Shown here: positions 52,342-64,000 of the stretch, one piece after another | Layout of the letters: each line of letters starts with the position of its first letter | Position numbering within the stretch: position 1 is the first letter of the stretch | NCBI GenBank assembly: GCA_026874595.1 | Contig: CM049313.1 | Coordinates: 46,510,159 to 46,574,158, forward strand | Origin: Sipunculus nudus | Lineage: Eukaryota; Annelida; Sipuncula; Golfingiida; Sipunculidae | Reading direction: 5' to 3' | DNA length: 64,000 bases | The notes under the pieces: generated by a model | What the model was told of the DNA's origin: nothing | The model's input: only the letters and a program-made list of their open reading frames with translations | Database searches by the model: none | Program-made: the position numbers and the translations under genes

Positions 52342-54232
52342 ATGTCAAAATACACCCACAGTGTAATCCGCCTTGTGCGGGTCGGATGTACAAACAGGCC
52401 GTTCTACAAGATCGTTGCAGCACAATCATACAAAGCTGAGCATGGTGCAACACAGGAACAGTTGGGTTCATTTGACCCTATGAAAAACAGAGACAATCAA
52501 AAACTTGTAGCATTAAATATAGAAAAGATCAAACATTATTTAGCTCATGGAGCCCAAGTGTCAACACCAGTTGCTAAATTATTAGGTAAGCACAAGTTTT
52601 TATGATAATATTTTAGTTGAAGAAAAAAGTTATGTTAATGTATTAATTATATCAGTTAGTAAAATGGGAGACGAAGTATAAAGAAATAAGATTTTACTTG
52701 GTAAAGAATTTGAGTTCAATGAATTAACATAGGCTTGAGGAGAGTTTAATTCACGACTGTTCGCTTTTTACATACTTGCCTGTTACAGGTGTAATTGATT
52801 GGTTGTCTCACCAGTATAAAAAATGTCATATGCTTGTTGCCAAATATGTTGTTAAAGAATAACCATATGAATGACTTTTATCATTTATACCCGATATCCT
52901 GATAGCTATTTATGAGGGTCTTGCTTCTATATAAGCAGATGCTCTTTAGTATTCACTTTGTCCGTCTTTCTGTAGGTCTTTAAATTTATGGATGATAACT
53001 CCAGTTTTGATTTACACATGGATATCAAACTTAATAAATAATTGGCCCACCACTAAAAGAGAACCTTATTGATTTTGGGGTCATGAGGTCAAAGGTTAAA
53101 GTCTCAAGACTCACATTTTTAATAACTTTTTAGGATGCATTTTAAGCCAAACTATCCATGCCAGTCTTTCCATCTTACACATATAGGATACCTGCCAATA
53201 GGGAAACATCTCTATCAATCAAAGGTTCACCAGTTCAAAGGTCAAGGTCACAGGAGCCCTCTATCCACAAATTCATTTCCAGATGATAACTCCATTTGGG
53301 ATTAACATATGGATTTCAAACATAATATATAAATCGCCCACCACCAAAGCAAGTACCCAATTGATTTTGGGGTCATAAGGTAAAAGGTCAAGGTCACAGT
53401 CCCAACATCTTTAAAAAGATTGAGGATGCATTTTAAGCAAAACCTTTCATACCAGAGGTTCCATCTTACACATACAGCTCACTTGCCAATAGGCACATAT
53501 CCTTTTCCCTGTTGGGGTCACAAGTTCAAAGGTCAAGGTCACAGGAGTCATCTGTCCATGCATTGACCTTTCATAACTCCCGTTTGGTTTCACATAGGGA
53601 TTTCAAACATAAGCCCACCAAAAAAGGAAGAACCTTAATGATTTCAGGGTCAGAGGTCAGGGGCACAGGATTCATAATTCTAAAAAAGTTGCGAATGCCC
53701 TTTAAGCCAAACTTTTCTTGGTAGTCTTTCCATCTTGCTTTAGTGTTTAAATACTGGTTTGGGTTAATTTCCTCTGTCTCTGCATGTATTCAGGTCTTTT
53801 ATTATATTTTTCCAAGCCTCACTCAGCCCACACTACGAGTCTATGGGCCTTTAGGCGGGCCCTTCCTCACCTGTCAGTATTCATATAGTTTCAAGATTGT
53901 ACCAAAAACATTTAAACTATCAGCAAAATGTAATACATCCTACATTGGTGAGTACTCATTAATATCTGAACTGAAAAATCCCTTTACTCATTTCCAAAAG
54001 CTAGGCATTTTCATACAGAGCATTTGCAAAACAAACAGCTTTGGATAAAAAATTGTAAAATCTGAAAATTGTACTTTTTGTTACTATAGGTCTGGCAGGG
54101 TTATTACCAATTCATCCAATGACCTACATAAAGGCCAAAAGGTACAGGAAGCTAATAGAAGAGCAGGGGAAAGCTGATGCAGCAAAGAAAGCTGAGGAGG
54201 ATGAGATGAACGAGGCTGAGGCAGCATCATGA
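52342..54232 (+). CDS. MRPS16: Mitochondrial small-subunit ribosomal protein S16 (bS16m)
   Basis: Coding exons 52342-52585 and 54090-54232 join through G|GT (donor GTAAGC, acceptor CTATAG) to give 128 residues, slightly shorter than the human protein. The bS16 core is clear: IRLVRVGCTNRPFYKIVAAQ, EQLGSFDPMKN and KLVALNIEKIKHYLAHGAQ; across the junction LLGLAGLLPIHPM follows. The C-terminus is a charged Lys/Glu/Ala tail ending EAEAAS. The product is a structural protein of the mitoribosome small subunit. The ATG is the second base of its exon, right after TTTATTCTAG, so at least one untranslated (or alternative first) exon must lie upstream; I could not place it. The 1.5-kb intron carries the AGGTCA-type repeat. 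Confidence 0.95.
52975..53720 (+). repeat. AGGTCA-type tandem repeat in MRPS16 intron
   Basis: About 2.5 units of roughly 285-290 bp, each with GATGATAACTCC, TTTTGGGGTCAT, GGATGCATTTTAAGC and AAAGGTCAAGGTCACAGGAG. Half-site arrays such as AGTTCAAAGGTCAAGGTCA appear twice. Same family as 62560-64000. Confidence 0.75.
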
Positions 54233-54353
54233 TAAAGACTAACAGCATCATGATGCAGACTGTAATAATAGCATCATGATAAAGACCTTACAACTGAACA
54301 ACTTGAACTTTGGATTACTTTATTTGGACAGTGTATAGGTTATATGGTACACG

Positions 54354-54375
54354 AATAAATCTGTATATAAATAAA
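54354..54375 (+). terminator. MRPS16 polyadenylation signals
   Basis: Two AATAAA hexamers at 54354-54359 and 54370-54375, about 120-140 bp after the stop codon. Confidence 0.6.
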
Positions 54376-54634
54376 TCTTCATTTTTGACATCAGTGTTTA
54401 TTAACTTATGAAGTAACATTACATAAAAGAACTCAACTGAGTGGTCAAGGAATTGGACTTTGAGCTGAGCATCTTGGGTATAACCTGCAGAAAAGCCTGT
54501 CAGGCAAAATGGTTAATACTCAAATGCACCCCAGGACACATAATGGAAAGATCTTAACATTTTGATGTTTTGATTTTTTAAAGGTCCATACACATGAAAT
54601 ATCTAATGTAGAAGACTTCATGATAACAAACCAG

Positions 54635-55950
54635 TTTTTAGCTCAGCTGACTATAAGTCATCTGAGCTAAAGTCGTGGTCCAATGTCCGTCCGTAAGACT
54701 GGCACGTTTCGACACTGTTGGACCTACGAATCTGAAATTCAGCATACAGTTAGATGTCCCCAAAATCTCCTACCATGCCGAAAATTGGATCAATAGGACT
54801 TCGTTCCATAGAGATATTAAGGAAAAACCTCAATTTTTTATTAGAAATCTATTTTCACACTTCAGGACTGCCTAATATCAAAAACACTCATCTGGTTTTC
54901 TTCATATTTACCATAAATATTCCTCTATATAGTTCCTATGTACATGCCTGATATTAAGTCAGTATTGTATAATTTAAAAAAGTTATGGGCCCAAACATAA
55001 TGGACTTTGTAAAAAAAATCAGGAAGATATTTGGTCACTTAAGACCAAAAGTGTTAAAGGTAAGGACTTTTTTTCCAGTAATACAACTTTAATTAATCAA
55101 AATTTAATTGTATACCAAAAATTAGGTCAAAATCTGTTAAATTTTTTTAAATATTGGCAAAAATATAAAATTGGTACCTTAAATTTTGCCCAACTTTTTT
55201 TTCCTGTGAGTACTGTGGATTTAATTTTCACAGCAAGTATACATAAGGATTTAATCTGTTTAAATCTGAAATTTGAAAATAAAAGCTGCAAAATTAGGCT
55301 AGTTATTGAATTTTTTTGGAGGCTCTTGTTGTATTCCTTTACATTGTCAAGCAGTCCACTTTGATGACTGTAGGTCATTCAGTGCACATCTCTATGCTCC
55401 CCAGGCTGTTGGCATAATTTTAGATGTCCCCAAAATCTCCTACCATACCGAAAATTGGGTCATTAGGACTTCGTTCCTTCAAGATATTAAGAAAAAAAAC
55501 TCAGTTTTCCATAAAAAAGCCATTGTTACACTTCAAGGCTGCCTCATATCAAAACCACTGATCTGTTTCTGATCGTATTTAGTATTCACATTCTTTCATA
55601 CATTTTCTATGAACATACCAAAAATTAGGTCAGTATTGGGTATTATTTTGAAGTTATGGGCCAAAACATAATGCAATTTTTTTAAAAATCAGGAAATATA
55701 TTTACTCACCTAACATGAGAATTGCTGAACCTAGAGACTTTTTTTTCAGGAATATAACTTTATTTAATCAAGATTCAATTGTTTACCCAAAATTAGATCT
55801 GAATTTTGCAAATTTTTCAAGTTATTAGCATAAATAAAAAATCAATACATTAAATTTTGTCCAACTTTGGCACTGTTGATTTAATTTTCACAGCATATAT
55901 ACATAAGGATTTAATCTTTTAAATTCTGAAATTTCAAAGAAATTTATTGG
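54635..55950. repeat. AGCTCAGCTGAC-family repeat with an internal duplication
   Basis: Starts TTTTTAGCTCAGCTGACTAT, with a near-perfect terminal hairpin (54640-54668). Two internal copies about 670 bp apart share AGATGTCCCCAAAATCTCCT and GGACTTCGTTCC (about 54751 and 55421). Apart from the terminus, the body differs from the copies at 40112 and 59788. Confidence 0.65.
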
Positions 55951-56730
55951 AAAGAATAGCTTTTATTCATGTTTTCATACACCATGTCAAGTGTTGTTTA
56001 CATCTAGCCCACCTAGTAGTACAGCCTTCACTTGCATTATGTAACCCACCCCAGGCAGCTTGCCTTGGGTCAGCTTGGCCACTACCAGCAGGCTTCCCCT
56101 CTGCCCTGCATTCCCCCCCCCCCCAGATGGTGCATAAACTAGATGAATGTTATTATTTTCTGTATCATTCTTATTCTAGGCTATGCTACATTTTAGATTT
56201 TGTATTGTACCACCAGGGTTACAATGATTAAAGTGTACATTTAATTGTGTCCACAAAGTGGTGTATTGCTATGAAAGTGTAGATGTTCATCAGATAAGTA
56301 ATTCCTTACTTCAGAAGAGTAAAAACTTCACCAGGTGTGAAATTGACTACTAATTCCAGTGATAAATTAAAACTGGGATAGTAATTAGCACAATGATGTT
56401 GTTTGTCTCTCATTCAACCAACAGTGTGTATACTAAATTTGAAAAGATGTTTTATTTTATCAAATTTACTGAATCTTTTATTTTATTTTGGTGAATAAAA
56501 TTTAGCATGTACTGAAAACTCCAATGTGCAAAACTTTTTAATAGTGATACAAGGAATATATTATTGTAGATGCCATGTTGTGGCATTATTTTCTTTTAAA
56601 TTCAGTTTTACACTTTTTTTTTATTTAAAAATAATAAAATATATGTGTATGCATAATATGACCCAATATGAGCTACACTCTGGATATATGATGATTGCAA
56701 CTTTTGCAACAATTCTAATATTTTAACTTA

Positions 56731-57070
56731 GGCCAAAATAAAAAAAAGGTATGGTTCTCAGGCACTTTTTTTTCAGGAATCAATGCGGGCGGGCGCTTTT
56801 TTTATTTTAAATTTTTTGGTATGTTTCGATAAAAATATCAAATGATAAAGGAAAAGCATGAAAATAACAGTTTTATTTTGCTAAATAAGTACAAGCAATA
56901 CAAAAAAAAAAGGAAATTGTATGGTTTTATCTTCTTTGAAGAAATGTCGGAGCGGCAGCAGCTCAAAATTGGAAAGTTTTTATTAAAAATCAAAATAAAA
57001 ATGTTTGATGCGGGGGTTTAAAATTGATGCGGGCGGTGCCTGAGAACCATACCTTTAATTTTTTTTGGCC
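56731..57070. mobile_element. PIF/Harbinger-type MITE, copy 2
   Basis: The 35-bp ends are inverse complements: GGCCAAAATAAAAAAAAGGT... on the left (56731-56765) and GTGCCTGAGAACCATACC... to GGCC on the right (57036-57070). TTA flanks both sides (56728-56730 and 57071-57073), the 3-bp TWA duplication typical of PIF/Harbinger. It is 340 bp and non-coding. It lies inside an older duplication: GATTGCAACTTTTGCAACAA occurs on both sides. Confidence 0.9.
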
Positions 57071-57073
57071 TTA

Positions 57074-58715
57074 TAGTTTCAGTTTTTTACTCTGTATATA
57101 TAATGATTGCAACTTTTGCAACAATTCTAAAAATTTAATTTATATTTTCAGTTTTTTTTATTAAAAATATATAAAACATGTAAATAAAAAAATGATTCAG
57201 ATAAAAACTTCTTAATGGAAAAAGTGGATATGCTTAAAAAAAATTGGCTTATATATAAACTTAAATGCATTATTCCCTTGAAAGTGAAATAAAGGTATTA
57301 GTCCATTCTGTCCACTTGCCTGTCCATCTGTAAATTTTCATATGCATCACAGTATCTCAAAACTTTTACTGTTTTTCTTCATGACAGTCTTGTCATAGTA
57401 TTAGTTTGCAATCATATATTTAGAACTTTACCATAACCAAGTAGGAGGGCCCCTTTCCTCTTAGCTTTTCATATTCTTATATAAATGAAAAACATTACAA
57501 TAGAATATTTCTACATCCACCATGTGCTGCCCTCACTTTTCCCTTCTCCGAACCCCATCCCAAAGTCAGCCTCAATAAGCAAGAACAAGATGAATCAGAT
57601 ATATTCATACTTTAATATTTTGTATAACTATTCGTTCATAGGTACCTATGTACATGCCAGAAATTATGTCAATATTGTGTAATATGTAGACATAGTGGGC
57701 ATCACAATACTGTACCTTGTCAAGACTAAAGAGATATTGTGTCATACAGTCACAAATTCATGAATCACTTCATCAGCATAGTTTATCATAACATCATATC
57801 TGTCAAATTGAAAGCTTGCAGACTACCATACACTTTAGATCCTTCATCAACTAGCCTTATCATCATTCTACTACTGCTTATTACTGCTGTCATTGCATTC
57901 CTATTTGCTCAAATATATCACAATTTTCAACCCCTCCTAAATAAATAAAAAATAAACCACTATATTTGACTCTATTAATCCATCAGTCAGGTAATTTCAT
58001 TTATCATTTACTCACATATTACATTACATTCCTTTATAATAGCCCAACATGTCCATGATATTCATAAGCTTTATCAACTCGATATAGTATCACAGTGGAG
58101 AAACATTTATAGTCCAATCACGATCAGCTGAGTGCCGTGACCCATGGGTCCCTTGTTTCCAATTTGGCTACCCTCATTAACATTCAGAAACCATGACACT
58201 AACAAATCTTGCACAATCATATGTGAAGAAAGTGGTGAAAAAAGACATGGCCCCTTTGTGAGGTTCCAAAGAAATGTTTTATTAATTAGTAGAGTTTGTG
58301 TCTGGCACAATATAGTCAGGTCAGTGCAATTTTTATGGTTATATGTTTTATGCACTTTTAATGTATTGTGATACATGCCTAAAAGAGATAATTTTACCCT
58401 GTTGAATATGTAGCCTGTACTGTACAAGGACAAATTTATTATGTTAAGCTGTGGTGGTAAGTGGGTTAAATTAGGCTCATCTTCGTCCTATATTTTCCTA
58501 TACCTCTCAAAGCTCCCAATTTTGTAGCAGGTCTCTCAGTGTTCAAATTCACTTCCCAGCCATATGAATGAGACAGAGTACACCTTTCAGGCTGATGTAT
58601 CATATACAGTGCTTTGTTTACTTTGAAGAGTTCATCCCACAACCCTTTGTAGGATCAAACAAGGTCATTTTAATTAAACTCGGCTAGTTTAAAGTCATCT
58701 GAGATACAGTCATGA
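57074..58715. other. Intergenic, no gene recognised
   Basis: AT-rich with short frames only. The frame at 57739-57948 has a hydrophobic segment but no other support. No repeat terminus was identified. Confidence 0.4.
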
Positions 58716-58718
58716 CCC

Positions 58719-59780
58719 TTTTTAGCTCCGCTGACGGTAAGTCAATTGAGGTATAGGAATTGCCCATCCGTCTGGTCGTCAGGCCATCTGTTAGCAAGGC
58801 ACAAATCCTAACTGCTGATCCTAGAAACTTCTAAGTGAACTTCCAATGAGGTTAATAAAAAGTCTCTGTGGAAACCTGAAATTAGGTCACTGCAATCTAT
58901 ATCCCCAAAGCTATGCAGCTTGGAAAAAAACCCCAGGATAATCAAAAATTTGATACAAAACCTCCAATATCTTTATAATTAATGCATGGATTTTTTATGA
59001 ATCTTGCCTTGAATATTGGCCATGACTAGTTTTGTCAGTTCCCAAAAAGTGGTGGTTGCCACCTGTAATTTTGTTATTTTAATGAATATTTTTCTATTTT
59101 TAACTCAGCTGAGCTGCATGTCATCTGAGCTATAGTGATCACCCTATGTCTGTCTGTCCGTCTGTCTGTTAACCAGGCACAAATTGTAACCGCTGGACCT
59201 GGAATCTTCTTAATTGACATGCGGGGAGGTCCATGAAAAATCTCCTTGGAAACCTGAAATTAGGTCTTTGTTACCCATATTCAAGCTATGGGGCTCTGAA
59301 GTAGCCCTCAGAATAACTAAAAATTTGATACCGATCACGATGATTCTTTGCGTGGATATTGATCATGGAGTGTTTTCATCAGTTTCTGCAGACTGGTGGC
59401 GCCACCTGTATTTCGATTTTTTACAAATTTTTTTCTCTATTTTTGAGACCTTAAAAGATGCTGTCATCTGTTACCAGGTCACAATTCATGAGGACTGGAC
59501 CTAGAATCTTCTATCTTGACATGCAGAGAGGCCCATGAAAAGTCTCCTTTGAAACCTGAATTAGGTCTCTGTTACCCATATTCTTCAAGCTATGGGGCCT
59601 AAGTACCCCCAGAATAACTAAAAATTTGATACAAAAGCCCACGTATCTGAACAGTGTTATGTAACCTAATAAAAACAGATCACGTAAGCGTTATGAACAA
59701 AAATTTTGTAATGGAGATATAAAAAACAGATTCTGTAACACTAGTCAGCGGAAAATGTCTCGGGGAATGAATAAAGAAGT
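58719..59780. repeat. AGCTC(A/C)GCTGA-family repeats
   Basis: Two starts are visible: TTTTTAGCTCCGCTGACGGT near 58719 and TTTTTAACTCAGCTGAGCTG near 59097. The bodies match the 1811-3130 block (GGACCTAGAATCTTC, GAAACCTGAAATTAGGTC, CTGGTGGCGCCACCTGTATT). Confidence 0.7.
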
Positions 59781-59787
59781 TAGTGTT

Positions 59788-61090
59788 TTTTAGCTCAGCT
59801 GACTTTCAGTCATGCTGGGCTATAGCGATGGGTCTTTGTCCGGCGTCCTTCCGTCTGTCCGTCCGGCCGGCCGTCCGTCCGTTAGCAGGGCACAAATCGT
59901 AACCGTAGGGGCTAGGGCCATGAACCCTATGCAGTCTTAGAGGTTCTAAAAAGATCTCCTTGCAAACCTGAAATTAGGTCACTGTGACCTATATTCTCGA
60001 AGTTATGGGGTGTGTTTGCACCCCCCAGAAATACTTCTTTTAGCCAAAATTTTCATCCAAAACCTTCCATCTTTCACATACAGCTCACCTACCGACAGGG
60101 GCAGAACCATAATTATTTTGAGGTCACAAGGTCAAAGGTCAAGGTCACAGAACCAACTTCTTTGAAAAGCCTCAGGATGCATTTTAAGCCAAACCTTTCA
60201 TCCCAATTCTTTGATCTTTCACATATAGCTCACCTACTAAGTGGGAGAAGAATCCTATAGATGTTGAGGTCACAAGGTCAAAGGTCAGGGTCACAGGATC
60301 CACTTCTTTGAAAAGGTTGTGGACACATTTCAAGCTAGACCTTTCATTCCAAACCTTTCAGCACTGATATCGCTTCTCTGCCAACAGGGGAAAAGACCTG
60401 TTGATTTTGAGGTCAAAGGTCAAGTTCACAGCACCCTCTTCTTGCGTGGAGTCATTTTAAGGCAAACTTTTCAATCTATACTTTCCATCTGTCATATATG
60501 GCTTGCCTACCAATAGGAGAAGAAGCCTATTGATGTTGAGTTCAAAAGGTCAAAGGTCAAGGTCACAATATTGTTCTAAATGCTTGTGAACATATTTCAA
60601 GTGAAACTGTTCAACCCAAACCTTCAGTCTTTCACATATGCCACATCTATGCATCACTGAATTTGATTCAAACTTCATATTTATGGGTCTTTTTGCATGA
60701 AGAAATAACTAATTGATTTTGAGGTCAGCTGGTCAGGAGGTTAAGGGTTGCAGGTCTAAGTAATTCACTCATTGGTTGCCAAGTAATTACACCCGGCCAG
60801 ATGTAAGTGGTAAGTAGTTACCCATCATTTAGAAAGAATCCAGATGATATGTGGGCAAAAGGCCAAGGTCATAGGTCAGGGATGTTCACAATAACTTATT
60901 TTGTAGACCATCTCTATTTTTCTTGTTTTCTTGTATATATAACCATGGCACTCACAACTGGTACATGTCACTATGAGCCCATAATTGTTAGTGACACTTG
61001 TGATATATGACTCCCTTTTGTATCAGCTCATGGAGTGATAAGGATATATCATTAGTGCATAACAAAAACACTGTTGCCAGAATGCTTTGG
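59788..61090 (+). repeat. AGCTCAGCTGAC-family repeat, second full copy
   Basis: Collinear with 40112-41388 from TTTTTAGCTCAGCTGACTTT to AAAACACTGTTGCC. Five AGGTCA-N-AGGTCA motifs lie at 60129, 60275, 60410, 60547 and 60866. Confidence 0.8.
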
Positions 61091-62140
61091 CCAGGCATTA
61101 AGACTATGAGAGTTAAGTGTTAAGGTTTAGCTACTGATTTATAAAATGATGGGAACATTTTGCAGTTTATATCATGGAATCATAGCATTAAACTTAGTTT
61201 TCTAGATAATATTATTATACAAATCATCAGATATACCAGCAAGTGTTTGTTCTGATAATATGTGGGTCTTTACCTGGATTTAGGATGGCTTTATTTGATT
61301 ACAAGACTCAAGTGATGCTTTCTGCATTTCTTTTCTTTTAGGTTTTGCAGTTTACCTACCCTGCTGACCCCATTGAATAGTAAGCTGATAATTAAAACAA
61401 ATTGGACTTGCACTTTTTACATTTGCATGTTCATAAATCTGATATGAGAGCTCTCCAACCTGATCATGCCTTTTGAATTGTTTTTGACATTCATAACTGT
61501 TACATTCTTTGAAGCAATTGCTACAAGTTTAGTGTCTTATTAGAGGATGTGTGATATCAAATGTCAGACTTGTCAGAAAACCATTATGTCTGCCAGGTAG
61601 CCATTTCAGAAATCCTTTTGCCAGGGCAGTTTCTGTGATTTTTTTATGATGTTTGGTCCCTTTTAGAGGATGTTTGTTGTTCAATTTCCGACCTGTCAGA
61701 AATCCAATATGGCCACCAGGAAGCTATCTTTAAATTCCTTTAGAACATATTATCTCAAGAACTATTAAAGTGAATGCAGTGGGATGTATATTAATGTTAT
61801 CTTGCATTGGGTCAAAGATTTCTTAATAAATATGACCATCATTTATGAAAGCTCAGTACAGTTGACTTGTATTGAATAAAAATTAATATGGAAGCACCCG
61901 TTTCACAATAATTCTTGCATGGATTTCCTTGATCGTTTGCTATATTTTGATCTTAAGTGTGGCCTGTGTGGTATTCCTTTTGAGACTGACAGGTATCGAG
62001 CAAGCTGTGGGATTAGTTCCTGATAGCTCAACAACCATACATTTTGCCTCAGACCATCATTGTGCCGCAGAAAAACCTTGTGAGTGGGATAACTAAAAAA
62101 ATATTTCACTGATTTTTTTCAAACTTTACATTTGTATAGA
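61091..62140. other. Intergenic, no gene recognised
   Basis: Contains a diverged short duplication near 61540 and 61662 (TTAGAGGATGT...GTCAGAAA). No supported exon. Confidence 0.4.
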
Positions 62141-62149
62141 TAAAGGTAA

Positions 62150-62559
62150 GGGGACGAAGCCTATTTAAAATGGGGTCATGACCTATGCTAGGAGAATGAC
62201 CTTGACCTTGAATAGGTCCATTATTGTTGAAAATAACACAAATTCTTAAATATCTCAAGGAAGCTTGCATGGACTGGTCTAAAAATTAAGGTGACCAAAG
62301 ATCTAGGATAGCCTTGTGATATACCGGAAACTGGTGGCGCCACCTATTATCCTTTTCTTGTTTTTACGCCTTTTAATACCCCCATAATTGCCACTTGACA
62401 GTACTGTAAGCATTATAAGTCAAAAACTAATGGACAGATTTTTTTCATATTATGCACATGTAGAGAGATGGGCTATGGGATGAGGTCTGTTTACATTTTG
62501 TTTACATGAGAGTGGCCTTGACCTTTAATGTTTCCATATTTGGTGAAAATCACACACCT
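62150..62559. repeat. Second copy of the 27.8-kb repeat
   Basis: Matches 27830-28130 (GGCGCCACCTATTATCCTTT, CCACTTGACAGTACTGTAAG and neighbouring text) but with the order of some blocks changed. Confidence 0.65.
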
Positions 62560-64000
62560 CTTATGATATCTCCAGTGTTGATAGCCATATGGATTTCAAA
62601 CGTGACTTATGTATGGCCCACTACTAAAGTAAGAACCCTATAGGTTCTAGGGTCATGAGGTCTAAGGTCAAGGTCACTGGACTTGCATCTTACAAGATAC
62701 TGTGGATGCATTTTAAGCCAAACTTTCAAGGTCTTCCATCTTGAATATATAGCTCACTTGCCAATAGTGGATGATCCATATCAATTTTGGGGTCACAAGA
62801 ACAAAGGTCAAGGCCACAGGAGCTATTTGTCCAAAAATTAGTTTCTGGATGATAATTCCTGCTTTTATTGATGTATTGATTTCAAACTTGACTTATATAT
62901 GTCCAATTGAAAAAGCAAGACTCCAATTGATTTTGGGGTAATGAGGTCAAAGGTCAAGGTCACAAGACACATCTTTAAAAAGATTGTGGATGCATTTTCA
63001 GCCAAACATTTCATCTCAGACCTTTCATCTTGCACATATAGTTCATCTGCCAATAGAGGAAGACCCCTATCAATTTTGAGGTCACAAGGTCACAGGTGAA
63101 GGTCACAGGAGCCATCTGTCCAGAAATTAGTTTCTGGATGATAATTCCTGCTTTTATTGATGTATGGATTTCAAACTTGACTTGTATATGACCCATTGGA
63201 AAAGCAAGACCCGAATAGATTTTGGGGTCATGAGGTCAAAGTCAAGGTCACAGGACACATCTTTAAAAAGATTGTGGATGCATTTTCAGCCAAACAATTC
63301 ATCTCAGACATTTCATCTTGCACATATAGATCACCTGCCAAGAGTGGAAGACCCCTATCAAATTTGAGGTCACAAGGTCAAAGGTGAAGGTCACAGGAGC
63401 CATCTGTCCAAAAATTAGTTTCTGGATGATAATGCTTGCTTTTATTGATGTATGGATATCAAACTTGACTTGTATATGTCCCATTGGAAAAGCAAGACCC
63501 GAATTGATTTTGAGATCATGAGGTCAAAGGTCAAGGTCACAGGACACATCTTCAAAAAGATGTGGATGCATTTTCAGCCAAACATTTCATCTCAGACATT
63601 TCATCTTGCACATACAGTTCCCCTGCCAATAGAGGAAGACGCCTGTCAATTGTGTGGTCACAAGGTCAAAGGTGAAAGTCACAGGAGCCATATGTCCAAA
63701 AATTAGTTCCTAAGATGATAATGCAAGCTTGGATTAATATATGGATTTCAAACCTGACTTATATATGGCCCATCAATAAATCTAGACCTCTATTGATTTA
63801 TATATAAAGTGGATGATCAATAACAATTTTGGGGTCACAAGGTCAAAGGTCAAGGCCACAGGAGCCATCAAATTAGTTTCTGGATGATAATTCCTGCTTT
63901 TATTGATGTATAGATTTCAAACTTGACTTATATATGTCCCATTGAAAAAGCAAGACCCCAATTGATTTTTGGGTCATGAGGTCAAAGGTCAAGGTCACAG
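62560..64000 (+). repeat. Tandem repeat, about 288-bp unit, runs off the right edge
   Basis: TTAGTTTCTGGATGATAAT or a variant begins at 62838, 63127, 63415 and 63703, a spacing of 288-289 bp, then at 63873 after a shortened unit. Each unit is two half-units of about 142-146 bp, each with an AGGTCA cluster followed by AAGGTCACAGGA. Open frames crossing several units exist because the period is a multiple of three in places; they are not recognisable proteins. Confidence 0.85.

Noticed and set aside
55947-56231. 94-codon plus-strand frame
   Set aside because: Cys/Pro-rich frame over a C run with no family resemblance.
57739-57948. 69-codon frame with a hydrophobic segment
   Set aside because: Starts at GTG, no family, AT-rich sequence where Ile/Leu/Phe runs arise by chance.
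61342-61380. Exon-like segment after a good TTCTTTTAG acceptor, ending in a stop (VLQFTYPADPIE)
   Set aside because: No upstream partner exon of matching phase and no recognised protein; an isolated acceptor plus 12 codons is not enough.

Overview
The window is animal nuclear DNA. It has split genes with GT-AG introns, AT-rich intergenic sequence, long G/C and AT simple repeats and dense transposon debris. The mix of Gypsy, Penelope-like, LINE and Helentron relics, together with short repeats beginning TTTTTAGCTCAGCTGAC and repeats carrying AGGTCAAAGGTCA, resembles marine bivalve molluscs. That placement is inference from composition; no species call is possible.

Three host genes are supported. 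(1) Positions 1-1413 (+) hold the last two exons of a hephaestin/ceruloplasmin-type multicopper ferroxidase whose 5' part lies left of the window. (2) Positions 29769-44698 (+) hold a complete 11-exon gene for the alpha subunit of mitochondrial NAD-dependent isocitrate dehydrogenase (IDH3A, 360 residues), with all exon phases consistent. (3) Positions 52342-54232 (+) hold a two-coding-exon gene for mitochondrial ribosomal protein S16 (MRPS16, 128 residues). Genes 2 and 3 are both nuclear genes for mitochondrial proteins, in the same orientation about 7.6 kb apart. In addition, 14157-14275 (-) looks like a first coding exon of a secreted Frizzled-CRD protein, and 23977-24097 (-) is a broken duplicate of it.

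Layout: 1-1.4 kb ferroxidase end; 1.8-3.6 kb diverged repeats; 3.6-10 kb a 5'-truncated Gypsy element on the minus strand (1.5-kb 3' LTR, polypurine tract, frameshifted pol) split by a 2.05-kb transposon with perfect 25-bp inverted repeats and a TA duplication; 12-14 kb LINE relics; 14.2 kb Frizzled-type exon; 16.8-17.5 kb possible solo LTR; 19.1-22.1 kb an array of about 42 units of 73 bp, ended by a Harbinger-type MITE; 24-29.3 kb nested repeats and the broken exon copy; 29.7-44.7 kb IDH3A, whose introns hold a hAT-type MITE, two Penelope-like fragments and a Helentron helicase-endonuclease relic; 50-52 kb foldback and inverted-repeat elements; 52.3-54.2 kb MRPS16; 54.6-64 kb almost entirely interspersed and tandem repeats.

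The observations most worth following are the 73-bp array, in which every unit carries a 3'-splice-like and a 5'-splice-like signal; the repeat family that plants AGGTCA-A-AGGTCA (DR1) motifs at about 140-146 bp pitch in introns of both mitochondrial genes and at the right edge; and the duplicated Frizzled-type signal-peptide exon.
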